Source: JAIPEK01 sp041685935
GTDB lineage: Bacteria; Desulfobacterota; Desulfobacteria; Desulfobacterales; Desulfobacteraceae
Length of the DNA: 20,182 nt
NCBI GenBank assembly: GCA_041685935.1
Contig: JAWLES010000029.1
Coordinates: 1-20,182 of the forward strand
Reading direction: 5' to 3'
A program made the translations under genes and the position numbers. The notes beneath the pieces were generated by a model that did no database searches, had not been told where the DNA came from, and was given only the letters and a program-made list of their open reading frames with translations. Positions 7,793 to 14,532 of the stretch are shown here, in pieces (the first letter of the stretch is position 1; the number at the start of each line of letters is the position of its first letter).

Positions 7793-9532
7793 TTAGTTTA
7801 TCTCTTTTTTAATAAGTTCGTTAAGGAACTGTTCATGGTTGACAAGGGCGTTCCGGTTTAAAAAGAACCTGTTTTTCCCTGTTTTTTCACGGATAAGGTT
7901 CATTCCGTCGTAAAACTTTTCATATACCTGGGTTAAAATGTCCTCGGAAGATACGTTGTACCGGATGAACTGCTCGATCAAAAAGTCCACCGCATCCTCT
8001 TCAAAGATCACATGCAGCCCGCAGCTGTTCATGATCTCAACCTCCACCTGCTTCACCTTTTCATGAAAGGACTTGACTTTCTTTACAGCCTCTCCGGTTT
8101 CAGTTACCTTGCTGCAGAAGTATCTGGCCACAAGCTTGGTTCTGTAATCGGATAGTGTCAGTCCGTGCCTAAGGGAAAGGATTTTCCAGTTTTCCCTTAT
8201 GTGTTCGGTGATGTAGGCTTCATACGCCTCTTTGGCCTTATTGTGCAGCTCCGAGTAATAGTCGTCCTCTTTGCCTGACAGGATCCGCCTGATTTCAGTT
8301 TCGCTGTTTTCAATGGTATCCGCGGTTACGGTGAATTCTGAAACGGAAGCTGACGGGAGCTTTTCTTCAAACAAAAGCAGGGCGCTTTCCACTACACTGA
8401 CAAGGCCCCTGGCTCCTGTATTTTCCAGGGCCGCACTGGAGGCGAATATTTTCAATGCTTCATCCGTGAACACAATGTCGATGCCGTAGGAGGCGAAGTC
8501 AAGCCTCTTTCCAAGTATAACAGGATTGTTCGGCATCTTGAGGATGGTAAACAGATCTGATTCACTCAAGTTGTCAAGCACGCACCTTACAGGAAGCCTG
8601 CCTATGAATTCAGATTCAAATCCGTATTTGACAAGATCCTCGGCTTTTACATTTCTCAAAACTCCGGTTCCCGGGTCGGATTTGAAGGGTTTGGCACCGA
8701 ATCCGATGGATTTACTCTCCATTCGTTCTTCGATGATTTCATTAAGGTCGGAAAACGCGCCGCTGACAATAAACAGAATATTGGAGGTGTTAACGGATTT
8801 CTTTTCTCTTTTTCCGGTTTTCTGGTACCGTTCCAGTTCCTGCATCATGGAGACCGGGTCGTGGGGGACCTTGAGATCAACATCAGTTTCTTCCATGGGC
8901 TTTAAAAGGGCTCGCTGAACTCCGGTCCTGGAAACCTGGGACCCCATAACTTCGCTGCTGGAAGCGATTTTATCGATTTCATCAATGTAGATAATCCCGC
9001 ACTCTGCAAGGGAAATATCATCATCAGCCTCTTTGACCAGATCCCGGACCAGGTCCTCGACATCTCCGCCGACATATCCGGTTTCAGAGAATTTGGTGGC
9101 GTCAGCTTTTACAAAGGGCACTCCGATCCGGTTGGCAATGAGCTTGATAATGTATGTTTTGCCGATTCCGGTGGGGCCGAGCATGAGTATGTTGGATTTG
9201 ATGTTGCCTGTAATCCTGGTTTCATCCTCGGGGTTCTGATCGGTGTGCTTGATCCGGTTGAAATGCGTACAGATTTTTGTGGACAGAACGCTTTTTGCGT
9301 TTTCCTGTTTGACCACGTACTGGTCGAGATATTCTATAAGCTCGGACGGCTTGATATCGAAGTTGACAATGTCCTTTCTGCTTTTCCGGTCCGCTCCTTC
9401 CTCGGAGCTCTTTTTCCTGGGGTCGGCAGGCGGGGAGATGATTTTTACGTTTCCGCCGAATTTTTTATTTAAAAAATCTCCAAGCTCTTTTTCTATTTTC
9501 CTTGGATCAGGTGTATCTTTTTCATTTTTCAT
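7793..9532 (-). CDS. ClpX-like AAA+ ATPase without zinc domain, with a C-terminal extension
   Basis: 579 residues. The AAA+ core (about 60-415) aligns well with the ClpX unfoldase: Walker A GPTGIGKT (119-126), pore-1 loop GYVG (152-155), Walker B IIYIDE (180-185), sensor-1 region NILFIVSGAF, arginine-finger motif EFIGRLP (308-314) and sensor-2 GARG (373-376). An IGF tripeptide (276-278) stands where ClpX docks on ClpP, so partnership with ClpP is plausible. Three differences stand out. The N-terminal Cys4 zinc domain is absent and replaced by about 55 charged residues. The GGRKH pore-entrance loop is replaced by a longer segment (about 222-248). About 160 residues beyond the normal end (415-579) have no recognisable domain. 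It is therefore a paralogue, not the housekeeping ClpX. Start ATG has AGGT about seven bases upstream. First gene of the heme operon; its role there is unknown. Confidence 0.8.
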   Translation of the reverse strand: MKNEKDTPDPRKIEKELGDFLNKKFGGNVKIISPPADPRKKSSEEGADRKSRKDIVNFDIKPSELIEYLDQYVVKQENAKSVLSTKICTHFNRIKHTDQNPEDETRITGNIKSNILMLGPTGIGKTYIIKLIANRIGVPFVKADATKFSETGYVGGDVEDLVRDLVKEADDDISLAECGIIYIDEIDKIASSSEVMGSQVSRTGVQRALLKPMEETDVDLKVPHDPVSMMQELERYQKTGKREKKSVNTSNILFIVSGAFSDLNEIIEERMESKSIGFGAKPFKSDPGTGVLRNVKAEDLVKYGFESEFIGRLPVRCVLDNLSESDLFTILKMPNNPVILGKRLDFASYGIDIVFTDEALKIFASSAALENTGARGLVSVVESALLLFEEKLPSASVSEFTVTADTIENSETEIRRILSGKEDDYYSELHNKAKEAYEAYITEHIRENWKILSLRHGLTLSDYRTKLVARYFCSKVTETGEAVKKVKSFHEKVKQVEVEIMNSCGLHVIFEEDAVDFLIEQFIRYNVSSEDILTQVYEKFYDGMNLIREKTGKNRFFLNRNALVNHEQFLNELIKKEIN

Positions 9533-9604
9533 TTTGCTACCTGCAATTTGGATTCATATAAAGCATTCTAGTGAAATGTAATTATATTCGAAGAGAATGC
9601 AAGT
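9533..9604 (-). promoter_or_regulatory. AT-rich upstream region of the heme operon with an inverted repeat
   Basis: This gap lies directly before the ClpX-like gene. It holds the inverted repeat GCATTCT (9563-9569) and AGAATGC (9594-9600), 24 bases apart, around very AT-rich DNA that includes TATAAT-like words on the minus strand. A promoter is expected here, but no -35/-10 pair is good enough to choose. The repeat could be an operator for the heme operon. Confidence 0.35.
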
Positions 9605-9793
9605 TTAATCCGGGGTTTTTGTACTTTTCCTTTTAAAAAACATACATTCTTTCCCGGAAGAATTCAATACCACCGTGCACGGCAGCTGCCTGCTTTTAAA
9701 CCCCATGGTTCTGCATCCGTAGGGAAATTCCTGTTCCCAGGTGATGTAAAAATGGGTGCACCTGTAACAGTTGGATTTTTGTTTTTTCGGCAT
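9605..9793 (-). CDS. Small cysteine-rich conserved-type protein, function unknown
   Basis: 62 residues: a Lys-rich start, then CYRCTHFYITWEQEFPYGC, and later prolines, a Cys and the end of the fold around CMFFKRK. Cysteines at 9, 12, 27, 39 and 50 suggest a small zinc-ribbon-like fold. The NCYRCxHFYITWExxFPxGC pattern resembles a family of about 60-residue bacterial proteins, some of which I recall being labelled as uracil-DNA glycosylase-like although far too short to be one. No ribosome site is obvious before the ATG. It lies between the terminator after tRNA-Leu and the ClpX-like gene on the same strand, and could belong to either neighbourhood. The motif, not context, is the reason to call it real. 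Confidence 0.6.
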   Translation of the reverse strand: MPKKQKSNCYRCTHFYITWEQEFPYGCRTMGFKSRQLPCTVVLNSSGKECMFFKRKSTKTPD

Positions 9794-9833
9794 AAAAGGT
9801 TATAAATCCGGTGTTTTCGAGTTATCCAAAAAC

Positions 9834-9872
9834 AAAAAAGGCCGCGGACATTAATAAATGTGCGCGGCCTTT
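9834..9872 (-). terminator. Intrinsic terminator after tRNA-Leu
   Basis: On the minus strand a ten-pair stem, AAAGGCCGCG with CGCGGCCTTT, is extended inward by ACATT/AATGT past one mismatch and is followed by a run of T. It lies eight bases beyond the encoded CCA of the tRNA and probably ends the long kdsA-to-tRNA transcript. Confidence 0.88.
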
Positions 9873-9880
9873 GAAATCAA

Positions 9881-9965
9881 TGGTGCCGAAGGGGAGATTT
9901 GAACTCCCACGGGTCGCCCCACACGCCCCTCAAGCGTGCGTGTCTACCTATTCCACCACTTCGGC
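9881..9965 (-). tRNA. tRNA-Leu, anticodon GAG
   Basis: 85 bases including an encoded CCA (9881-9883). The acceptor stem is GCCGAAG paired with CTTCGGC, discriminator A. The anticodon stem CACGC/GCGTG encloses loop TTGAGGG, giving anticodon GAG, which reads CTC and CTT. The extended variable arm is class II, as expected for leucine, and the T arm is GGGAG-TTCAAAT-CTCCC. The gene begins seven bases after the secG stop and ends just before a terminator, so it is processed from the secG transcript. E. coli has the same neighbours, secG followed by leuU (GAG). Confidence 0.97.
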
Positions 9966-9972
9966 ATGAATC

Positions 9973-10281
9973 CTATTGAGCTGTCTGCTTATCTCCTTTG
10001 TCCGCCTTCTGCTCAACCGGTGCCGGGGTTTTCATGACGGATGTATCAGATTTGTTTCCTGCCATGTAGGCAAGGGACAGGGAAGTCAGCATGAAAATAA
10101 TCGCAACAGCCGTTGTGGCCTTGGTAAGAAAGGAAGCAGGCCCTGACGCACCAAACAGGGTCTGGCTGGAGCCGCCCCCCAGGGAGACACCCATTTCCGC
10201 TCCTTTTCCGCTCTGCAGAAGCACGATCATGATCAGAAGAACACAGACAAAAATATGTATACCTAAAATGATTACTTGCAT
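9973..10281 (-). CDS. secG: Protein translocase subunit SecG
   Basis: 102 residues, typical of the family. SecG is the small third subunit of the SecYEG inner-membrane channel that aids protein export. Two hydrophobic segments are visible, about residues 2-22 and 53-75. Between them is the conserved loop with LLQSGKGAEMG and the Gly/Ser-rich GGGSSQTLFGASGPASFLTK, the hallmark of SecG. A hydrophilic Lys/Asp/Gln tail of about 25 residues follows. It starts nine bases after the tpiA stop with only a weak ribosome site, so coupling with tpiA is likely. The tRNA-Leu gene follows seven bases after its TAG. Confidence 0.93.
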   Translation of the reverse strand: MQVIILGIHIFVCVLLIMIVLLQSGKGAEMGVSLGGGSSQTLFGASGPASFLTKATTAVAIIFMLTSLSLAYMAGNKSDTSVMKTPAPVEQKADKGDKQTAQ

Positions 10282-10290
10282 AAATGGTTT

Positions 10291-11049
10291 TTAACCGATG
10301 TTTTGAACTATTTTTATAAATTTTTCCGGATCAAGGCTTGCGCCTCCCACAAGAGCCCCGTCAACGTCCTTAAGTTCCATCAGGCTCCTGATATTATCCG
10401 GTTTGACCGAGCCACCATACAATATTCTTGTTCCGGAGGCAAGAAAATTCCCGAACAATCCTGCTATTAAAGACCGGACATATCCGTGAACTTCCTGAAC
10501 CTGGTCAGTGGTGGCGGTTTTGCCGGTTCCTATGGCCCATACCGGTTCGTATGCAACCACCAGCCCCTCGATTTCATCAGACCGAAAGTCTTTTAACCCA
10601 TTTGACACCTGTTTGTCAAGTACGGAAAAGGTCTTTTTTTCATCACGCTCGGTTTCACTCTCCCCGATGCACATTACAGGTGTGAGACCGGCCTGGAAAG
10701 CCGACCTGATTTTTTTGTTAACATGGACATCGGTTTCCATAAAATACTGCCGTCTTTCCGAATGTCCGATGATAACGTATGATGCGCCTGTATCCCTGAT
10801 CATGGGCCCGGAAACTTCACCTGTATATGCCCCTTCATTTTCGTGAAAAAGGTTCTGCGCGCCCGTCTTTATTCCCGAGCCTTCCAGGGCTTTTGCCACA
10901 ATCGGCAGCGACGGAAATGCCGGTGCGATCATGATTTCCGGCTCTCTGATTCCTGCTGCGAGATCTGCAAGCTTTTGAGCAGCCTGTCCTGCCTCTGCCC
11001 CTGTTTTGAACATTTTCCAGTTGCCTGCGATCAACTGCTTTCTGCTCAT
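10291..11049 (-). CDS. tpiA: Triosephosphate isomerase
   Basis: 252 residues, the normal length for this TIM-barrel enzyme. It interconverts dihydroxyacetone phosphate and glyceraldehyde 3-phosphate in the cytosol. Catalytic residues are visible as N10/K12 (GNWKM), H96 (IIGHSERR) and the base E168 in the signature AYEPVWAIGTG. The phosphate-gripping YGGSV is near the C-terminus. The ATG is preceded by AGGAGG at good spacing. It follows gap on the same strand after 119 bases that contain heptamer repeats, and is followed closely by secG. Confidence 0.97.
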   Translation of the reverse strand: MSRKQLIAGNWKMFKTGAEAGQAAQKLADLAAGIREPEIMIAPAFPSLPIVAKALEGSGIKTGAQNLFHENEGAYTGEVSGPMIRDTGASYVIIGHSERRQYFMETDVHVNKKIRSAFQAGLTPVMCIGESETERDEKKTFSVLDKQVSNGLKDFRSDEIEGLVVAYEPVWAIGTGKTATTDQVQEVHGYVRSLIAGLFGNFLASGTRILYGGSVKPDNIRSLMELKDVDGALVGGASLDPEKFIKIVQNIG

Positions 11050-11067
11050 GTTTCCTCCTGTGTTTTA

Positions 11068-11143
11068 CAAGAAACTTGAAACTTGAGACCGTAAACAGGA
11101 GAGGCAAAAGAGAAGGCGGCGCCTCGTGCAGGTTTCAAGCTTC
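11068..11143 (-). repeat. Heptamer repeat element between gap and tpiA, forming an imperfect inverted repeat
   Basis: Read on the plus strand, 11068-11088 consists of CAAGAAA, CTTGAAA and CTTGAGA, the same seven-base units as near 4441-4565. Bases 11071-11082 are complementary to 11132-11143 over 11 of 12 positions, leaving a 49-base loop with an inner AGGCG-C-CGCCT. The element sits between two co-directional genes, so the stem may act in mRNA processing or attenuation. There is no following T-run, so it is not a clear terminator. Confidence 0.65.
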
Positions 11144-11168
11144 GTTATGATGCTTTGTATCATGAGGG

Positions 11169-12173
11169 TTAAAGTGATTTCCCGATCATGGCGGCAAGAT
11201 CCACCATTCTGGCTGAGTACCCGGCCTCGTTGTCATACCAGGAGTACACTTTTACCATGTTGCCGATTACATCCGTGGACTGAAGGTCAACAATGGAAGA
11301 GGCCGGATTTCCGTTGAAATCTATGGATACAAGGGGTTCGTCACAGCATTCCAGTATATTTTCAAGCTCGTTTTTACTTGCGTCAATAAGCGCCTGGTTC
11401 ACGCTTTCAATGGTGAGATCGTCCGAGCCGGTAACCGCCACAAGGTCGACAAGTGATACGTTCGGAGTAGGTACCCGCACTGAAAGGCCGTTAAGGCGTC
11501 CGGCAAGTTCTGGAAGCACAAGCCCGACCGCCTTGGCTGCTCCCGTGGTTGTAGGGATCATGGAAACACCGGCCGCCCTTGACCGCCTCAGGTCCTTGTG
11601 CGGAAAGTCGAGAATCCTCTGGTCACCGGTGTATGAATGTATGGTGGTCATCATGCCGCTTTTGATGCCGAATTTTTCATTTAATACCTTGGCAACCGGT
11701 GCAAGGCAGTTGGTGGTGCATGAGGCATTGGAAACTATGTGGTGGGAAGAGGGATCGTACTTTTCATGGTTGACCCCCAGAACAACTGTAATGTCGGGAT
11801 CTTTTGCAGGTGCTGAAATTATAACTTTCCGGGCGCCGGATTTAAGATGCATGGATGCGGATTCCCTGTCCCGGAAAAGTCCGGTGCACTCGGCTACTAT
11901 CTCCACGCCCGATTTACCCCAGTCAATCCTGCCGGGGTCTTTTTCAGATGAAACCGTGATCTTTTTTCCGTCCACTGTAATTCCGTCCGCTGAAGGGGAA
12001 ACATCCGCACCGAGCTTCCCGTGTACGGAGTCGTATTTGAGCAGATGGGCGATTGTGGCCGTATCAGTGAGATCGTTAATGGCGGCAACTTCAACATCCG
12101 GGTTGCCCATAGAAGCCCTGAAAACAAGCCTTCCGATTCTTCCGAAACCGTTGATTCCTATTTTAGTGCTCAT
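11169..12173 (-). CDS. gap: Glyceraldehyde-3-phosphate dehydrogenase
   Basis: 334 residues from the ATG at 12173-12171, chosen because GAGGA stands about seven bases upstream; an in-frame TTG two codons earlier is too close to that site. It oxidises glyceraldehyde 3-phosphate with NAD and phosphate to 1,3-bisphosphoglycerate. The NAD fold starts with GINGFGRIGR, and D34 in AINDL suggests NAD preference. The active site is SNASCTTNC with C152, and the base is H179 in HSYTGDQ. The substrate-binding region TTTGAAKAVG and the terminal YDNEAGYS are intact. It lies 33 bases after the EIIA-Man gene and upstream of tpiA, so two successive glycolytic enzymes are grouped here. Confidence 0.97.
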   Translation of the reverse strand: MSTKIGINGFGRIGRLVFRASMGNPDVEVAAINDLTDTATIAHLLKYDSVHGKLGADVSPSADGITVDGKKITVSSEKDPGRIDWGKSGVEIVAECTGLFRDRESASMHLKSGARKVIISAPAKDPDITVVLGVNHEKYDPSSHHIVSNASCTTNCLAPVAKVLNEKFGIKSGMMTTIHSYTGDQRILDFPHKDLRRSRAAGVSMIPTTTGAAKAVGLVLPELAGRLNGLSVRVPTPNVSLVDLVAVTGSDDLTIESVNQALIDASKNELENILECCDEPLVSIDFNGNPASSIVDLQSTDVIGNMVKVYSWYDNEAGYSARMVDLAAMIGKSL

Positions 12174-12206
12174 GTTCAATTCCTCTTTTTAAGCTTATTA
12201 ATGTTT

Positions 12207-12623
12207 CTATTCCCTCTTTGTTCCTTTGAGTATTCCGCTTGCAAGGGAAATACTCTTTTTCCCATGTTCAACAAGGATCGATGCCATGTTTTCCAGGTTT
12301 TCAGATTTGTCCCTCAGGCTCACCGCCTTCAGGAGAACAGGAAGGTTGAGACCGGAGATGACTTCGACCTTGCCCTCCTCCAGAAAGGAGTAGCTCATAT
12401 TCGAGGGTGTGCCTCCGAACATATCAGTGAAAATAATTACGCCGTTTTCGGTTTTTACCTTTTTAATTCCCTTTTCAATCTTTTTTCTGAGTGATTCAGG
12501 TGCCTCGTTGGGTTCGATCGATACCGGGAATATATTGTCGATTTTTTTGTCCAGAATAAACTCTGCTGTTTCCGTGACTACTTTTCCGAAATTTGCGTGG
12601 GTAACGATTAAAAATCCAGTCAT
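12207..12623 (-). CDS. PTS EIIA component, mannose family (EIIA-Man type)
   Basis: 138 residues, the length of a single EIIA-Man domain. The phosphoryl-accepting histidine is H9 in FLIVTHANFG, and the second conserved segment is FTDMFGGTPSN (65-75) with D67. In full PTS systems such a domain takes phosphate from HPr and passes it to EIIB. No EIIB, EIIC or EIID gene is nearby, so a regulatory rather than a sugar-uptake role is likely; single EIIA-Man genes beside rapZ are usual in deltaproteobacteria. Its ATG overlaps the rapZ stop (ATGA), so translation is coupled. Confidence 0.9.
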   Translation of the reverse strand: MTGFLIVTHANFGKVVTETAEFILDKKIDNIFPVSIEPNEAPESLRKKIEKGIKKVKTENGVIIFTDMFGGTPSNMSYSFLEEGKVEVISGLNLPVLLKAVSLRDKSENLENMASILVEHGKKSISLASGILKGTKRE

Positions 12624-13507
12624 TTTTCCTTTACATCCTTGTGTATATCCCTGTGTGTTATACCGGGCATGAGTTTTTCAGAATTCAGATGTTCAAAGAT
12701 CTGCCTTGCAATTGCAACGCTTCTGTGTCTTCCCCCGGTGCATCCGACGGCGATGGTAAGGTAAGCCTTGTTTTCCTTCCGGTACAAGGGGATCACATAA
12801 TCGAGAAGATCCAGGTATTTTTCCAGAAAATTTCCTGCACTGTCGTCGGCCAGCACAAACTCCATGACCTCGCTCGACTCCCCGTCCTGGTTTTTCAGGT
12901 CCGGAATGAAAAACGGGTTCGGGAGAAACCTCATGTCCCAAACCAGATCCGCTTCACTGGGAATTCCGTATTTAAATCCAAATGATATGATATGGATTTT
13001 CATCAGGCTTTTGTCTTTTTTCCCGCCATGGATGATATCCAGTATCACTGACTTTAATTTATGGACATTGAAGTCCGTGGTGTCAATGACAATGTCCGAT
13101 TTTTTTTTGATGGAAACCATTATTTCCATCTCCTGCCGGATTCCCTCCATCAGGCCTGCGTCATGTGCAGCCGCCACCGGGTGGTGGCGCCTGGTTTCGC
13201 TGAAGCGGTTCACCAGGGTGTCCTCGGCAGCCTCAAGGAAGATGATGGTGGGGAAGATGCCGTTGTCCCGCAGGCTGTTGATGCCGGAAGCGTAACGGGA
13301 AATAAAGCTTTTTGCCCGCATATCCATCACAAATGCGAATCCCTTGACTTCAGGGTCACTTTTTACGGGCATGCTTAAAAATTTGGGTATAAGCTCCATC
13401 GGCATGTTGTCCACACAGTAAAACCCTGCATCCTCGAATGCATCAATTGCAGTGCTCTTCCCGGACCCTGAAAGTCCGGTGATTATGTAAATCGGATGGT
13501 TCCTCAT
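12620..13507 (-). CDS. rapZ: RapZ (YvcJ/YhbJ) nucleotide-binding regulator
   Basis: 295 residues, close to the usual 285-295. Walker A is GLSGSGKS (11-18), followed by FYCVDNMP, a family hallmark. The C-terminal domain carries GCTGGRHRS (255-263). In E. coli RapZ binds small RNAs and guides RNase E to control glucosamine-6-phosphate synthase; in Bacillus the homologue binds nucleotides. Whether the RNA role holds here is inference. The start abuts the ptsN stop with no spacer, and its stop overlaps the EIIA-Man start. The rpoN-hpf-ptsN-rapZ order is the same as in many proteobacteria, supporting the assignment. Confidence 0.95.
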   Translation of the reverse strand: MRNHPIYIITGLSGSGKSTAIDAFEDAGFYCVDNMPMELIPKFLSMPVKSDPEVKGFAFVMDMRAKSFISRYASGINSLRDNGIFPTIIFLEAAEDTLVNRFSETRRHHPVAAAHDAGLMEGIRQEMEIMVSIKKKSDIVIDTTDFNVHKLKSVILDIIHGGKKDKSLMKIHIISFGFKYGIPSEADLVWDMRFLPNPFFIPDLKNQDGESSEVMEFVLADDSAGNFLEKYLDLLDYVIPLYRKENKAYLTIAVGCTGGRHRSVAIARQIFEHLNSEKLMPGITHRDIHKDVKEK

Positions 13508-13966
13508 TTAAAAATTTTCATCGACCGCAAGTATGACGTCCATAACCTCCTTAGCGGTCTGCGCCTTTTTCAGATCATTTTTGAACCGGCTGCTTTTCAA
13601 GAGTTTTGAAATCTGTGCCAGAACTTTCAGGTGGCCCCCTGTGGAGTTTTCAGGGGTCAGAAGAAGAAAAAATATGGAAACCGGCTTATTGTCAAGTGAA
13701 TCGTATTCAATCCCTTCGGCTTTCAACCCAACCGCCATTACAATGGAATCAATAGCTTTAAGCTTGCCGTGCGGGATTGCGATTCCTCCCCCGATGCCGG
13801 TGCTGCCGAGCTGCTCCCTTTCGAGCAGGACCTTTGCAATGTCCCGGACGGTGGCCTCGGTCGTGTCCGCCACCGCCCGTGAAAGCTCTTCGATAACCCC
13901 CTTTTTGTCATTCGATTTCAGTTCGGGAATGATTCTTTTTTCATGAAGAAAGTCGGCAATTCTCAT
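13508..13966 (-). CDS. ptsN: Nitrogen-related PTS EIIA (EIIA-Ntr)
   Basis: 152 residues, the standard length. The phosphorylated histidine is H66 in GGGIAIPHGK, after the conserved LGSTGIG stretch. The protein takes phosphate from the PTS-Ntr phosphorelay (EI-Ntr and NPr) and acts as a regulator of potassium, nitrogen and carbon status rather than as a transporter. The relay partners are not in this window. The ribosome site (AAGGA) lies about nine bases before the ATG, and the gene follows the hpf stop by seven bases. Linked to rpoN as in most proteobacteria. Confidence 0.95.
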   Translation of the reverse strand: MRIADFLHEKRIIPELKSNDKKGVIEELSRAVADTTEATVRDIAKVLLEREQLGSTGIGGGIAIPHGKLKAIDSIVMAVGLKAEGIEYDSLDNKPVSIFFLLLTPENSTGGHLKVLAQISKLLKSSRFKNDLKKAQTAKEVMDVILAVDENF

Positions 13967-13973
13967 TGATTAC

Positions 13974-14522
13974 TTATCCTTTGGGCTGTATCAGCCCTAT
14001 TTCTCCGTTATTGCGTCTGTACAGGACATTCAGGTTTTCGGTCCGGGCGTTGTTGAATACAAAAAAGCTGTCTTTGCCTGAATTAAGTGCGATAACCGCA
14101 TCATCTATATCCATGGGTTTGGTGTCAATGGTTTCGGTGATGATTTCATCTGCAGACTCAAGCCCGGAGGGTTCGTTGGGAAAGTCCCCGGGAAAGGGGG
14201 GGTCCTCGTTTTTAATGGAAGCCTTTTTGCCTGACATATGCTTTTTGTGCTTTTCTTTGTTTTTTGTGATCTGGGTTTTTATTTTGTCCATAAGGGCGTC
14301 TATGGAAGAGTACATGCTTTCGGACGCCTCTTTGGCGTGGATTTTCATTTTGTCGCAGACAAGGTGGATTTCAGCTATATGTCTTATTTTCTCTACGGAA
14401 AGGACCACGTTGGCTTCTGCAGGGCTTTCCAGCATTTTATCGAAGCGGTCGAGTTTTTTCTTAACGTAATCTTTCAAAGAGTCGGAGGGGTCGATTTTTT
14501 TAAAGGTGACATTGGTTCGCAT
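13974..14522 (-). CDS. hpf: Ribosome hibernation promoting factor, long form
   Basis: 182 residues from the ATG at 14522-14520, chosen for the strong GGGAGG six bases upstream; an open frame continues further but would overlap rpoN. The N-terminal domain (about 1-95) is the S30AE/YfiA fold that binds the decoding centre of the 30S subunit. A Lys-rich and then acidic linker (about 96-125) follows. The C-terminal segment (about 125-182), with FFVFNNARTENLNVLYRRNNGEIGLIQP, is the dimerisation domain of long HPFs, which drives 100S ribosome dimers in stationary phase without a separate RMF. Located between rpoN and ptsN, as is common. Confidence 0.92.
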   Translation of the reverse strand: MRTNVTFKKIDPSDSLKDYVKKKLDRFDKMLESPAEANVVLSVEKIRHIAEIHLVCDKMKIHAKEASESMYSSIDALMDKIKTQITKNKEKHKKHMSGKKASIKNEDPPFPGDFPNEPSGLESADEIITETIDTKPMDIDDAVIALNSGKDSFFVFNNARTENLNVLYRRNNGEIGLIQPKG

Positions 14523-14532
14523 AAAAACCTCC

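Noticed and set aside
9881..9965. tRNA-Leu as an integration site of a mobile element
   Set aside because: No integrase, no duplicated tRNA 3' end and no change of gene content are seen on either side.
12171..12179. TTG at 12179 as the gap start
   Set aside because: It would leave only about two bases after the GAGGA site; the ATG at 12173 has proper spacing.
11293..12192. A 299-codon open frame on the plus strand opposite gap
   Set aside because: It is antisense to a fully conserved dehydrogenase, has no ribosome site, and its translation looks like no protein family; it results from codon bias on the other strand.
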